Both the position numbers and the translations under genes were made by a program. Under the pieces are notes generated by a model. It ran no database searches. It was not told the origin of the DNA and saw only the letters and a list, made by a program, of their open reading frames with translations. From assembly GCA_963760125.1 (NCBI GenBank), contig CAVXBV010000007.1, forward strand, positions 434,001-498,000: 64,000 nt of DNA. Direction: 5' to 3'. Position 1 is the first letter of the stretch; every line of letters starts with the position of its first letter. This document shows positions 24,934 through 34,128 of the stretch, in pieces. The stretch is from RYN-111 sp963760125. Its GTDB lineage: Bacteria > Actinomycetota > Actinomycetes > Mycobacteriales > SCTD01.

Positions 24934-25389
24934 TCAGGGGATGAGGCCGTCCCCGGTGGCGTCGTACAACCAGGAGACGTCGGCCGTGGCCAACCGCTCG
25001 TGCCACGAGGCCGGCGCGGCGTTCATGAGGGTGCCGTAGTCCCAGTAGTCCTTCCACAAGGTGATGACGTCACCGTCGACCTCCATGACGCTGACGAACG
25101 GCAGGGAGACGGTCTCGCCGGTCGGCCAGTGCCACACCTCGCGGTGCTCGGTGACGACGTTGCGGCCCTCGGCGACGATCGGTCCCTCGAAGTGCTCGTA
25201 ACCGGCCAGTCCCTGCAAGCCGAGCTGCAGTCGGGCGACGATGCCCGCCGGTCCCTTGGCCGCGGACGTCGGCCCCGCGGGGACGTCCCAGTAGACGGAG
25301 TCGGGGCCGAAGAAGTTGGCCATCGCGTCCCAGTCGCGCGCGTACAGCGCCTTCCAGAACTGCTGGACCAGCGCCGCGTGGTCAGCCAC
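24934..25389 (-). CDS. SnoaL/limonene-epoxide-hydrolase-like protein
   Basis: A 151-residue protein of the NTF2-like fold. VQQFWKALYARDWDAMANFF and DSVYWDVPAGPTSAAKG open the cone, and a late WKDYWDYGTLMN segment closes it. Such proteins act as small cyclases, hydrolases or isomerases. Start GTG 25389 lies 8 nt inside the end of the upstream amidohydrolase gene, so the two are translationally coupled and the protein may act on a product of, or compound related to, that enzyme. Confidence 0.72.
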   Translation of the reverse strand: MADHAALVQQFWKALYARDWDAMANFFGPDSVYWDVPAGPTSAAKGPAGIVARLQLGLQGLAGYEHFEGPIVAEGRNVVTEHREVWHWPTGETVSLPFVSVMEVDGDVITLWKDYWDYGTLMNAAPASWHERLATADVSWLYDATGDGLIP

Positions 25390-27100
25390 GGACGAGCCTG
25401 CCTGGACGCGCGCCGGTCTGCTCGCCGTGCCGATAGGTGACGACCCCGCTCTTGATGGTCGCGACGTACCCGGTGGCGCGCTGCACGATCCGGGAGCCAC
25501 CGGCGGGCAGGTCGGTGGCGACCTCCGGTGGCAGCAGCTGCAGGGCGTCGTAGTCGATGAGGTTGACGTCCGCGAGCATCCCGGGCTCCAGGGTCCCGCG
25601 GTCGGTGAGGCCGTACAGCCGTGCGGTGTCGAGGGTCTGCTTGCGGACGACGTACTCCAGGGGGAGGGTCTCGCCGCGACGGCGGTCCCGCGTCCAGTGG
25701 GTGAGCATGAACGTCGGGATCGAGGCGTCGCAGATCACGCCGCAGTGCGCGCCGCCGTCGGACAGGCCCACCGCGGCGCGCGGGTGCAGCAGCATCTCGC
25801 GCGCCTGGTCGAGGTTGCCGTAGCTGTAGTTGAGGATCGGGATGTAGAGCAGTCCCTCGCCGCCGCCGGTCATCATGTGGTCGTAGGCGATCTCGAGCGG
25901 GTTCCTGCCCGTGGCATCGGCCATCCCGGCGAGCGAGTCGGCGTACTCGGGCTCGTAGTTCGGCGGGTCGCCCAGGACGTAGGTCTTGGCGTACGCGTCG
26001 TTGAGGCGCTTGGCCGTCTCCTCGTCCGGCTCCCAGGCGAGGATCTCGGCGCGGAGCGCCGGGTCCTGCAGCCGCGCGTAGAGGTCCGGCACGCGGGGGT
26101 ACTTCAAGGCCGCGAAGGCCGGGATGACGTCGAACAGGCAGTACGTCGTACGCAGGCCCGACAGCAGTCCGGTCGCGCGACCGGCGACCTGCGGCCACAG
26201 CTCGGCGCCCTCCTCCGCCGCGGCGAGCGAGGCGTCCATCAGCTCCCGCCAGAGGTCCGGCGCCGGGTCGACCTGGATCAGGGCGAAAGTCACCGGGCGA
26301 CCCGTCTCGGCCGACAGCCGCCGCATCCAGTCGACCTCCTTGGCGGGGTTGACGATGTCCTCGCCCGCAGCCCCCATGGGCGCGAGCTCGACGATGCCCT
26401 TGCCGGCCTCCCCGAGCGCGCGGCAGATGCCGAAGACCTCGTCCTCCGCAGCGAACGTCCCGGGGACCGGCTGGCCGTCGATGGCGACGTGGGCGATGGT
26501 CCGGGACATCGAGAAGCCGAGCGCTCCCGCGTCGATCGCCTCGCGGACGATGGCCTTCATCTGCTGGATCTCGTCGGGAGTGGCCGCTTCGTTCTGCGCG
26601 CCGCGCTCGCCCATGACGTACGCCCGGACGGGTCCGTGCGCGATCTGCGTCCCGAGGTCGACCGTCCACTCCTTGGTGGCCAGCACGTCGAGGTACTCCG
26701 GGAAGGACTCCCAGCCCCAGGTCAGCCCCTCGGCGAGGGCCGAGCCGGGGATGTCCTCGACGCCCTCCATCAGACCGATCAGCCAGTCGTGCTTGTCCGG
26801 CGCGACGGGGGCGAAGCCGACGCCGCAGTTACCGGTGACCACGGTCGTGACGCCGTGCCAGGAGGACGGGGCGAGCTCGGAGTCCCAGGTGGCCTGACCG
26901 TCGAAGTGCGTGTGGATGTCGACGAAGCCGGGGGTGACCAGCAGGCCGGTCGCGTCGATGGTGCTGCTCGCGTCGGTGACGCTGCCTGGCTCGACGACGG
27001 CAGTGACGCGGCCGTCGTCGATGACGAGATCAGCCAGCCGAGCCGGTGCCCCCGTTCCGTCGACGACGTTTCCACCGGTGATGACGAGGTCATGAGCCAT
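25382..27100 (-). CDS. N-acyl-D-amino-acid deacylase family amidohydrolase
   Basis: A 572-residue amidohydrolase. It begins with the beta-sandwich MAHDLVITGGNVVDGTGAP, then VTPGFVDIHTHFDGQATWD (the HxH metal pair), VVTGNCGVGFAPV (the Cys characteristic of D-aminoacylases), a metal Asp region near LSDGGAHCGVICDAS, and a C-terminal sandwich (GTLEPGMLADVNLIDYD). D-aminoacylases remove acyl groups from N-acyl-D-amino acids in the cytoplasm; whether this one prefers D-amino acids is inferred from family. It is one of two such genes here. It is coupled to the SnoaL-like gene downstream. Confidence 0.85.
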   Translation of the reverse strand: MAHDLVITGGNVVDGTGAPARLADLVIDDGRVTAVVEPGSVTDASSTIDATGLLVTPGFVDIHTHFDGQATWDSELAPSSWHGVTTVVTGNCGVGFAPVAPDKHDWLIGLMEGVEDIPGSALAEGLTWGWESFPEYLDVLATKEWTVDLGTQIAHGPVRAYVMGERGAQNEAATPDEIQQMKAIVREAIDAGALGFSMSRTIAHVAIDGQPVPGTFAAEDEVFGICRALGEAGKGIVELAPMGAAGEDIVNPAKEVDWMRRLSAETGRPVTFALIQVDPAPDLWRELMDASLAAAEEGAELWPQVAGRATGLLSGLRTTYCLFDVIPAFAALKYPRVPDLYARLQDPALRAEILAWEPDEETAKRLNDAYAKTYVLGDPPNYEPEYADSLAGMADATGRNPLEIAYDHMMTGGGEGLLYIPILNYSYGNLDQAREMLLHPRAAVGLSDGGAHCGVICDASIPTFMLTHWTRDRRRGETLPLEYVVRKQTLDTARLYGLTDRGTLEPGMLADVNLIDYDALQLLPPEVATDLPAGGSRIVQRATGYVATIKSGVVTYRHGEQTGARPGRLVRG

Positions 27101-27192
27101 ACCGGCATCGTGACCGCGCGATGTGGGAGCCGCAAGGGGGCTGCGTCCTGCTGACCGGGACGCGCGCCCTCGCGTCAGGCTCAACGGCGCCG

Positions 27193-27744
27193 TCAGGGGC
27201 GACGGCCGCTGTAGGCGATCAGCTTGGTCTGGGCATCCGCGTCGTCGGGCACCTCGACCCGCGGGCCGAACATGCCGCCGCTGCGCATCTGCTCCTCGGG
27301 AAAGCTCGCCATCTGCGCGTACAGCACGTCGACCTCGGCAGGATCGAGGGTGTCGTCCTGTCCGGTGGCCCGTGCCAGGTCCCACGTGTGGACGAGGACG
27401 TCACCGAGGCCGAACATCGCGAACGCCTGACCGAGCGTCATGGGTCCCATGCCGAACTCGACCTCCTTGCCGATCTGCTCGTCGTCATCGAGCAGGGACT
27501 GGAGCGCGTCATCGAGCGCGTGCCACGTGCCCGCCGGATCCTCTGTGACGTCCGGCAGGGCGACCTCGACTCCGGCCTTGGCGAGGAACATGCCGGGGAC
27601 CCACTCGGCCAGGTGACCGACGACGTCACGAGCCAGCCAGCCCTCGCACGGAGCCGGATCGGTCCACCTGCCGTCGGTCACGTTGTCCACCCGGGTGGTG
27701 AAACCCGCCGCGACGGTCCGGTAACGGTCTCCGATGGTGGTCAT
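27193..27744 (-). CDS. TIGR03086 family (DinB-like, mycothiol-type) protein
   Basis: A 183-residue four-helix-bundle protein. PCEGWLARDVVGHLAEW carries the first His ligand of the DinB/MDMPI fold, and GDVLVHTWDLARATG the second pair (HTWD). Members of this actinobacterial family include mycothiol-dependent maleylpyruvate isomerase, but most are uncharacterised; TIGR03086 is the label for the group with this HTWDLARA pattern. It faces the TetR gene across about 100 bp and could share its control. Confidence 0.75.
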   Translation of the reverse strand: MTTIGDRYRTVAAGFTTRVDNVTDGRWTDPAPCEGWLARDVVGHLAEWVPGMFLAKAGVEVALPDVTEDPAGTWHALDDALQSLLDDDEQIGKEVEFGMGPMTLGQAFAMFGLGDVLVHTWDLARATGQDDTLDPAEVDVLYAQMASFPEEQMRSGGMFGPRVEVPDDADAQTKLIAYSGRRP

Positions 27745-27844
27745 GCACGGAGCCTTGCAGGCCGAGCCGTCGCCGTCCACGAGAGCCGATGCCCGGCACG
27801 CACCACTAGGGTCGGGAGGGCCGTACGTCGAGAGGGGCACCCGA

Positions 27845-28477
27845 GTGAGTCCGCGCGCCGTCGCGACGCCGCTGTCGCGCGAGCGGGTCCTGCGGGCCGC
27901 CTTCGAGCAGGCCGACAGCGAGGGCCTCGAGAGCGTCACGATGCGCAGTGTCGCGGCCCGGCTGGGGGTCGAGGCGATGTCGCTCTACCACCACGTGCCG
28001 AACAAGAGGGCCATGCTGGACGGTTTGGTCGACCTGCTCGTGCAGGTCGCCGAGCTGCCCACCGGCGAGCTGACGGCCGAGCAGTGGATCCGCCGCACGG
28101 CCGCGGGGATGCGCGGCCTCGCCCAGCAGCACCCGCGCGTGGTGCCGCTGTTCACGCGTCGTCCGGTGCCGCTGGACGACCCTGTCTCCGCGCGCCCGTT
28201 CGAGGCGGGTCTGGCGGCGTTCGTCCGGGAGGGCTGCGATGTGGCGGAGGGCTTTGCGGCGGTCCAGTCGGTCCTGATCTCGGTCCTCGCCCTCGCGCAG
28301 CTCGAGGCGATCGCTCAGGCGGAGCCGCCTGAGGACAACGCGACCGCGCTCGAGGCGCTGTCGGCGCAGGAGTTCCCGTTGCTCGCTCAGGTCCACGCGA
28401 TCGACCCCGGTCTGAGCGGTTTCTGGCAAACCCTCACGGACGCGCTGGTGAAGGGCTTGACCCGCCATACAACGTAA
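27845..28477 (+). CDS. TetR family transcriptional regulator
   Basis: A 210-residue repressor. Residues 10-55 form the helix-turn-helix: RERVLRAAFEQADSEGL, then MRSVAARLGVEAMSLYHHVP, with the recognition helix ending in SLYHHVPNK. The rest is a TetR-type ligand-binding domain. It lies directly upstream of a serine hydrolase, and two palindromic sites (28466-28496) lie in the gap. GTG 27845 has a purine-rich GAGAGGGG upstream. Confidence 0.9.
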   Translation: MSPRAVATPLSRERVLRAAFEQADSEGLESVTMRSVAARLGVEAMSLYHHVPNKRAMLDGLVDLLVQVAELPTGELTAEQWIRRTAAGMRGLAQQHPRVVPLFTRRPVPLDDPVSARPFEAGLAAFVREGCDVAEGFAAVQSVLISVLALAQLEAIAQAEPPEDNATALEALSAQEFPLLAQVHAIDPGLSGFWQTLTDALVKGLTRHTT

Positions 28478-28496
28478 GGCTATCTTACAGCGTAAG
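28466..28496. promoter_or_regulatory. tandem TetR-type operators CATACAACGTAAG and CTTACAGCGTAAG
   Basis: The second site (28484-28496) is a perfect palindrome CTTAC-N3-GTAAG. The first (28466-28478) is a weaker copy overlapping the tetR stop codon. The two are 18 nt apart, a spacing that puts two dimers on one face of the helix. Both lie just before the serine hydrolase gene, so this regulator probably represses it. Confidence 0.6.
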
Positions 28497-28518
28497 AGAA
28501 CCGACGTGGAGGTGTGGC

Positions 28519-29856
28519 ATGTCCTTGCAGGAGAAGCTGACAGAGCTGGCGACCGAGCTCGCCGTACCAGGAGCGGTCGTGGCGATCGTGCACGGCGACC
28601 AGGTCCACATCGGCGTGCACGGTGTGACGAACGTCGACCACCCGCTCGAGGTCGACGAGCAGACGCTGTTCCAGTTCGGGTCCACGGGCAAGACCCTCAC
28701 GGCCACCGCCCTGATGGTGCTGGCCGAGCAGGGAAGGCTTGATCTCGATGCCCCGGTGCAGACCTATGTCCCTGAGCTGCGGCTCAAGGACGAGAGCGTC
28801 GCCGAGAAGGTGACGGTCCTGCAGCTGCTCAACCACACTGCCGGCTGGTCGGGCGACGTGATCCCCGAGACCGGCGACGGCGACGACGCCGTGGCCAAGG
28901 CGGTGGCCAAGATGGTCGACCTCGATCAGGTGTCGCCGCTGGGCGCCAGCGTCTCCTACAACAACGCCTCGCTGTCGCTGGCTGGGCACGTGATCGCGAA
29001 CGTCACCGGGACGACGTACGAGCAGGCGGTCCGCGACCTGGTCCTCACACCGCTGGGGCTCGCACACACGTACGCCTTCGCCAAGGAGATCATGACCTTC
29101 CGGTTCGCCTCCGGGCACCAGCGCACCCCGGAGGGGGTCGTCGAGGTCGTCCGTCCCTGGTCGCTCCCGCGATCGGGTACTCCCGCCGGTGGCTGGACGG
29201 CCACCATCGGTGACCAGGTGCGCTGGGCGCAGTTCCACCTGGGCCAGACCGGTGACGACGTGCTGTCCGCGCAGGCGCGCCAGCGCATGCAGCTGCCCAC
29301 CGCCGAGATGCCCGGCAGCGCGCTCGGCGACGCGGTCGGGATCTCCTGGCTGCTCAGTGAGTACGGCGGTGCGACCCTCGTGAGCCACGGTGGGACGACC
29401 ATCGGCCAGCACTCGGACTTCGCCATGGTCCCGGAGCAGGGCTTTGCCTTCATCTGCATGACCAACTGCGGACCGACCGGCGCGCAGCTCTACGGCGCCC
29501 TGCGCACGTGGTCCCTCGAGTCCTACCTCGGTCTCACCAAGGCCGAGCCCGAGCTGGCTGTGGACCCCGACCTCACGCCGTACGAGGGCTTGTACACCAG
29601 CGCCGTCGCCGATCTGCAGCTGACGTCGGGCGAGGGTCTGCTGACCGCCACCATCACCATCACCGACCTCACCCTCATGGCTGAGGGCGACGACCCGGTG
29701 CAGCCGCCGATCGACCTGGCGCTGCTGGCCGGTGACGACGACCGGTACGTCGTCCCCACGGGCGAGGGCAAGGGGATGCGCGGCTTCTTCACCCGCGACG
29801 AGTCCGGGAAGGTGAACGGCGTCAACCTCAGCGGCCGTCACATGACGAAGGCGTAG
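28519..29856 (+). CDS. class C beta-lactamase-fold serine hydrolase (paralogue 1)
   Basis: A 445-residue serine hydrolase. S55 in FGSTGKT is the nucleophile with K58 (SxxK), SYNNASLSL carries the YxN motif and LVSHGGTTIG the HxG motif. It has no signal peptide, so it works in the cytoplasm, unlike AmpC. Related enzymes are esterases, D-aminopeptidases or amide hydrolases. Two paralogues with the same layout follow at 37691-39058 and 48390-49757. ATG 28519 has GGAGG six bases upstream and two TetR operators behind it. Confidence 0.9.
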   Translation: MSLQEKLTELATELAVPGAVVAIVHGDQVHIGVHGVTNVDHPLEVDEQTLFQFGSTGKTLTATALMVLAEQGRLDLDAPVQTYVPELRLKDESVAEKVTVLQLLNHTAGWSGDVIPETGDGDDAVAKAVAKMVDLDQVSPLGASVSYNNASLSLAGHVIANVTGTTYEQAVRDLVLTPLGLAHTYAFAKEIMTFRFASGHQRTPEGVVEVVRPWSLPRSGTPAGGWTATIGDQVRWAQFHLGQTGDDVLSAQARQRMQLPTAEMPGSALGDAVGISWLLSEYGGATLVSHGGTTIGQHSDFAMVPEQGFAFICMTNCGPTGAQLYGALRTWSLESYLGLTKAEPELAVDPDLTPYEGLYTSAVADLQLTSGEGLLTATITITDLTLMAEGDDPVQPPIDLALLAGDDDRYVVPTGEGKGMRGFFTRDESGKVNGVNLSGRHMTKA

Positions 29857-31503
29857 CTACGACGGCACGGACCGTGGCGAGCTGTACTGCACGCAGGTGC
29901 AGCTCGCCACCCAGTTCTGGTCGTAGGCGCGGACGGCGTTGTCGTGCTGCTTCCCTGACAGGAACGAGGCGGGGAGCAGGGCGGACGTGTACGAGCTGCC
30001 GAGCGACTCCATCCCGGCGACCAGACCAGCCGGACTCAGCGACGGCGCTCGGGACAGGGCCGCGACGAACAAGAAGAACGAGTCGCACTCGATGAGGGCG
30101 ATGCTGGCGGCGTTCGTGCTCGTGTAGGTCTGGCCGGTGCGCCGCTTCATGATGTCCAGGCAACGGGCGGTCGCCGGCGTCGCCAGCTTGGAGCCGTCAG
30201 CTGCCGGCAGGTCGATCGTGGGCAGCCAGCCGTTGCCGGCCATGCCGTTGAGCTGCTCAGCCTTGACCAGGCCGGCGTCGTGGATCGCCTGCGGCCCTGC
30301 GCCGCTGGTGACCCCGAAGCGCGGGAAGTACTGCTGGCTCTGGGCGTTGCTGCCAAAGAGTCCCAGCAGCAGGCCGTTGCCGTCATTGAAGACCAGGTGC
30401 GTGACGCCGTCCTGCTGCATGCGCAGAGTCGCGCTCTTGATCCCCGCCACGGTCCGGCTCAGGTCGGACTGGCTCTCGGCGAGAGGGACGAAGAACACGT
30501 GGGCGCTGTCCACGGGGTGCCCGGCCGCGCGCAGCGCCGGGAGCAGGCTGTTGGTGACCCCGTTCTTGAAGTACTGCGGTTCGTAGCTGAGGACGGCGAC
30601 CTTGGCGGACGTCGAGGCCGGCTGGCCGCTGAGGGTGTTCCAGCCGGTGAAGTACTTCTGCCGGGTGAGGGACCCCACCGCGTCCTTGAGCAGGCGTTCC
30701 ATGCTCATCGTGCCAAGGGTGAAGGCGCTGGGGTAGGTCTGGGAGAAAGCCCGATCGCGGCCCACGAGCCCACCGGCAGCGAACTGCGTCACCCCCGCGT
30801 CCTTCAAGCACTTGGGGAAGACGTCGGTGATGCCGGTCGAGAAGACGGCCATCACCTCGTGGTCCTCGGTGAAGTCCGAGCAGGCGGCGCCGTCCTGGGT
30901 GGCGCCGGACTGCGTGGACTGCGCGTCGTAGGCGTGGACGACCACCTCCAGCTTGCGGCCGGCGATGCCACCTGCCTCGTTGATCTCGTCCTGCAGGGCC
31001 TTGATGTTGGCGCGCGCATCGCCCTGGGTGATCCCGCTCGCGCCGATCGCGGAGTTGGCGGCGTCCCCGTTGCTGGTGACCGTCGCGCCGATCGTGATGG
31101 TCTTGTCGGTGACCCCGAGGCCGGTGGGCGTGGCTCCCGAACCCCCGCTGGTCGACCCGGCTCCGCCAGCGCTGCCGGACGTACCGGTCGTCCCTGAGGC
31201 GCCCGAGCGTCCCGGGGAGCCAGACGTCCCTGCGCCGGTGGTCGTGCCGCCGGAGCCAGAGGTCGAGCCGGAGAACCCGCCGCTGGCGCCGCCTCCGCCG
31301 GAGGACCCGCCGGTGGAGGTGCTGCCGTCTGGCACGACCTCGCCGGTGGCGGGATCGACGGACAGCCCGCTGCCGCCAGAGGTGCCTTCCAGGTCCTGCT
31401 CGGTCCCTGGTCCTGTCCCCGTGACGCGGACGGTGCTCCCGCAGGCGGTCAGGCTCACGGTCAGCAGGGCGGCAACAGCGAGGGCGCGGGCTGGGAGGGC
31501 CAT
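29857..31503 (-). CDS. lipoprotein solute-binding protein, Leu/Ile/Val-binding fold (paralogue 1)
   Basis: A 548-residue lipoprotein. The signal peptide ends in the lipobox LTACGSTVR, then comes a 100-residue Gly/Ser/Thr linker. The periplasmic-binding protein type I domain begins ITIGATVTSNGD and includes the phrases EINEAGGIAGRKLEVVVH and TEDHEVMAVFS, as in branched-chain amino acid and amide receptors (LivJ/UrtA). The C-terminus ends SCTCVQY, a Cys-x-Cys-x-x-Tyr motif that also ends the other two paralogues. It is transcribed away from the TetR-hydrolase pair, and the liv-type permeases lie 9 kb away on the same strand. Confidence 0.88.
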   Translation of the reverse strand: MALPARALAVAALLTVSLTACGSTVRVTGTGPGTEQDLEGTSGGSGLSVDPATGEVVPDGSTSTGGSSGGGGASGGFSGSTSGSGGTTTGAGTSGSPGRSGASGTTGTSGSAGGAGSTSGGSGATPTGLGVTDKTITIGATVTSNGDAANSAIGASGITQGDARANIKALQDEINEAGGIAGRKLEVVVHAYDAQSTQSGATQDGAACSDFTEDHEVMAVFSTGITDVFPKCLKDAGVTQFAAGGLVGRDRAFSQTYPSAFTLGTMSMERLLKDAVGSLTRQKYFTGWNTLSGQPASTSAKVAVLSYEPQYFKNGVTNSLLPALRAAGHPVDSAHVFFVPLAESQSDLSRTVAGIKSATLRMQQDGVTHLVFNDGNGLLLGLFGSNAQSQQYFPRFGVTSGAGPQAIHDAGLVKAEQLNGMAGNGWLPTIDLPAADGSKLATPATARCLDIMKRRTGQTYTSTNAASIALIECDSFFLFVAALSRAPSLSPAGLVAGMESLGSSYTSALLPASFLSGKQHDNAVRAYDQNWVASCTCVQYSSPRSVPS

Positions 31504-31588
31504 GCCCCGATTGTGCTGCTTGTGGCCCGAGCGTGGGTTGTCTCCCGACGAACAAGCGCACGGGTCCGGTTGGTCGCCGGGCACTACG

Positions 31589-33055
31589 TCAGGCCGGGGT
31601 TGCCCGCAGCGCACGACCGGGGAACGCGTCTGTGACGATCTCGCCGTCCCGCACCACGGCCGTTCCGCTGACCAGGAGGTGGCGTACCCCTCGCGAGGGT
31701 TGAGCCGGGTCGAGGTAGGTCGCCACGTCGGTCACGGCGGCCGCGTCGAGCACCACGATGTCCGCGTCGGCGCCCACCCCCAGGTGACCCTTGCCGTGGG
31801 CGGCCGGTGCGAAGTCGAGGACCCGCGCCGGAAGGTAGGAGCAGCGGCGGAAGGCCTCCAGCCAGGTCCAGTCGCCGGCCTCGCGCACCATCATCCGCAG
31901 CGATCGGGTGAAGGTTCCGGCGGTGCGTGGGTGCGTCGTCCCTCCGGGGGGCAGCGGCCACTCGGAGCTCTCGTGGCTCCCGTCGGGGAAGAACACCGGC
32001 ATGGCGTCGCTCGCGACGATGGAGTCCTCGAACGCGAGCGACTGCCGCAGGAGAGCCAGGTCCTCGGAGCGCGTCTCGTCCAGGAACTCCACGATGCACG
32101 GCGCGCCGGGGGTCGTTGTCCGCAGCTGCCGGAGGCGGCGTTCGTCGACGATCCGTTCGCCGGTCTCGACCATGAGGATCGAGGCCGGGGTGAGGTCCCA
32201 CGCCGGCAGTCGCTCGGGCGCGAGGAAGAACGCCCCGATCGCCGTGCTGCCCGCGCCGTACGGGTAGGCCTCGACCGTCACGCGGGACCCCTCGCGACGG
32301 GAGGCGTCGAGCGTCTGGAGCACCCTGTCCACGTGCCGGCGTGAGGTGCTGTTCACGTGACAGTGGTGCATGTGGGCACCGGTCTCCGCGGCGAGCTGGG
32401 CGATCTCCAGCGATCCGTCGATCGGTGTCGTCGGGTCGGCCTCCACCAGCTCCCGCACATGGGTGTACGTCGGGACGCCGGCCTCGGCAGCCAGGCGCGC
32501 GACGGCCAGGAACTCGGCCGGGTCGGTGCGAGGGGCGTAGCCCATCAGGACCCCGATGCCCAGGGCCCCGTCGGCGATCTCCCCGCGGATGAGGTCCACC
32601 CAGCGGGCGAGTTCGGCGGGCGTGGAGGAGCGCTGCCAACCCGGCTCGCCGAGCATCGTGAGGTCGTCCACGAGGTTCGCGGCTCGAGGGATGCCGAGCA
32701 GGACCTGGGCGCGGGCCCCGCCCCAGCTCGCGGAGAAGCCGTAGTGCAGGGGGCGGCCCTCGGCGGCAGCATCGTCGTACGCCTTGGCGACGGGCATGAG
32801 GCCGGCCTCGAGGTCGAGCGCGGTGGTGACGCCGTCCATCGCTTGCAGGCGCTGGCCGGCGATCGTGTGCACGTGGCTGTGCAGGTCCACGAAGCCTGGG
32901 CCGACGACCAGGCCGGTCACGTCGAGAGTGGTGTCCCCGGTGAGCCCTGGACCTACCGCGGTGACCTTGCCGTCCTCGACCTTGATGTCAGTGACCTCGT
33001 CGAGCCCGGTTCCCGGGTCGATGACCCGACCTCCCGAGAGCACGAGCGAGGTCAT
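31589..33055 (-). CDS. N-acyl-D-amino-acid deacylase family amidohydrolase
   Basis: A 488-residue amidohydrolase. MTSLVLSGGRVIDPGTGLDE opens the sandwich domain and VVGPGFVDLHSHVHT carries the HxH metal pair. A late AFRRCSYLPARVLDFAP segment and GVGADADIVVLDAAA close it. It is 80 residues shorter than the first homologue (25382-27100), and the Cys segment typical of canonical D-aminoacylases is replaced, so the acyl substrate may differ. ATG 33055 overlaps the M20 gene stop by 4 nt (ATGA). Together they look like one operon with PucR upstream. Confidence 0.8.
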   Translation of the reverse strand: MTSLVLSGGRVIDPGTGLDEVTDIKVEDGKVTAVGPGLTGDTTLDVTGLVVGPGFVDLHSHVHTIAGQRLQAMDGVTTALDLEAGLMPVAKAYDDAAAEGRPLHYGFSASWGGARAQVLLGIPRAANLVDDLTMLGEPGWQRSSTPAELARWVDLIRGEIADGALGIGVLMGYAPRTDPAEFLAVARLAAEAGVPTYTHVRELVEADPTTPIDGSLEIAQLAAETGAHMHHCHVNSTSRRHVDRVLQTLDASRREGSRVTVEAYPYGAGSTAIGAFFLAPERLPAWDLTPASILMVETGERIVDERRLRQLRTTTPGAPCIVEFLDETRSEDLALLRQSLAFEDSIVASDAMPVFFPDGSHESSEWPLPPGGTTHPRTAGTFTRSLRMMVREAGDWTWLEAFRRCSYLPARVLDFAPAAHGKGHLGVGADADIVVLDAAAVTDVATYLDPAQPSRGVRHLLVSGTAVVRDGEIVTDAFPGRALRATPA

Positions 33056-34128
33056 CGGAGGTCGTCCAGGAGCGCGGCGAGCAGGCGGGCCCGCGGTTCC
33101 AGCTGGGAGACCAGGACGTGCTCGCCCTCGGCATGCGCGCCGTCGCCGACCGCCCCGAGCCCGTCGAGGGTAGCCACACCCGCTCCAGCGGTGAAGTTGC
33201 CGTCCGACCCGCCGCCGACGGAGACCCCTTTCAGGGCAGGCAGTCCGAGCTCGTCCGCGAGCCGCGTGGCGCGCGCGAAGAGATCCGACGACGAGGTCGC
33301 GTCCAGCGGCGGGCGGTTGACGCCGCCCGTGACGCTCACGGTGGTCCCGGCCACCTGAGCGGTGAGGGCGCGGACCTCGGCGTCGACGCGGTCGAGCTCG
33401 GCCGGGACCGAGGCCCGCACGTCGAGCGCAACCGACCCGCGGGCGGGAACGGTGTTGCTCGTCGTCCCGGCGGACATCAGGGTCGGGGTCACGGTGGTGC
33501 CGAGGTCCGGTCGCCCGAGGCCAGAGAGCGCGAGGACGGCGTGGGCCAAGGCGATGCCCGCGTTCGCGCCCTTCTCCGGCTCGAGGCCGGCATGGGCAGC
33601 GCGGCCGGTGATGCTCACGTCGTACAGCGCGATGCCCTTGCGGGCGGTCTTCAGGGCGCCAGCTGCAGAGGGCTCGCACACCAGCGTCGCTCGGCACCCC
33701 TTGGCGGCATCGAGGACGATCTGCCGCGAGGTGGGGGAGCCGAGCTCCTCATCGGAGGTGAGCAGCAGACGGATGCCGTCGAGCGACCCCAGCGTGGACA
33801 GGGCCGCGAGGGCTTGGACGACGCCGGCCTTCATGTCGAAGGTGCCAGGACCGGTGGCGATGTCGCCGTCGACCGAGAACGGCCAGCGGGCAAGGGTGCC
33901 CGTGGGCCAGACCGTGTCCAGGTGGCCCAGCACGAGCACCGTGGGGTTGCCCCAGTCGAACTGCAGGTGCGTCCGTCCGCCGGACTCCAGCAGGGTCGGC
34001 CGACTGTCCAGCAGGTCGACCGTCAGCTCGGTGAGCACGTGCCCACAGGCGCGGGTCGCCTCGTCGTCGGTCGAGGGCGACTCGCACGACACCAGCTGCT
34101 CCAGCGCGTTGAGCATCCAGGGAGTCAC
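33052..34128 (-). CDS. M20 family metallopeptidase/amidohydrolase
   Basis: A 358-residue enzyme. VLVLGHLDTVWPTG has the first His and Asp zinc ligands, GPGTFDMKAG the bridging Asp, LLLTSDEELGSP the catalytic Glu-Glu, and the dimerisation domain follows around residues 170-275. It resembles carboxypeptidase G2, ArgE and acyl-amino-acid desuccinylases. With the GNAT and racemase genes next door it is the natural candidate for the L-specific desuccinylase of a D-to-L inversion pathway. I chose GTG 34128 because it overlaps the pucR stop by 4 nt; ATG 34152 is the alternative. Confidence 0.82.
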   Translation of the reverse strand: MTPWMLNALEQLVSCESPSTDDEATRACGHVLTELTVDLLDSRPTLLESGGRTHLQFDWGNPTVLVLGHLDTVWPTGTLARWPFSVDGDIATGPGTFDMKAGVVQALAALSTLGSLDGIRLLLTSDEELGSPTSRQIVLDAAKGCRATLVCEPSAAGALKTARKGIALYDVSITGRAAHAGLEPEKGANAGIALAHAVLALSGLGRPDLGTTVTPTLMSAGTTSNTVPARGSVALDVRASVPAELDRVDAEVRALTAQVAGTTVSVTGGVNRPPLDATSSSDLFARATRLADELGLPALKGVSVGGGSDGNFTAGAGVATLDGLGAVGDGAHAEGEHVLVSQLEPRARLLAALLDDLR

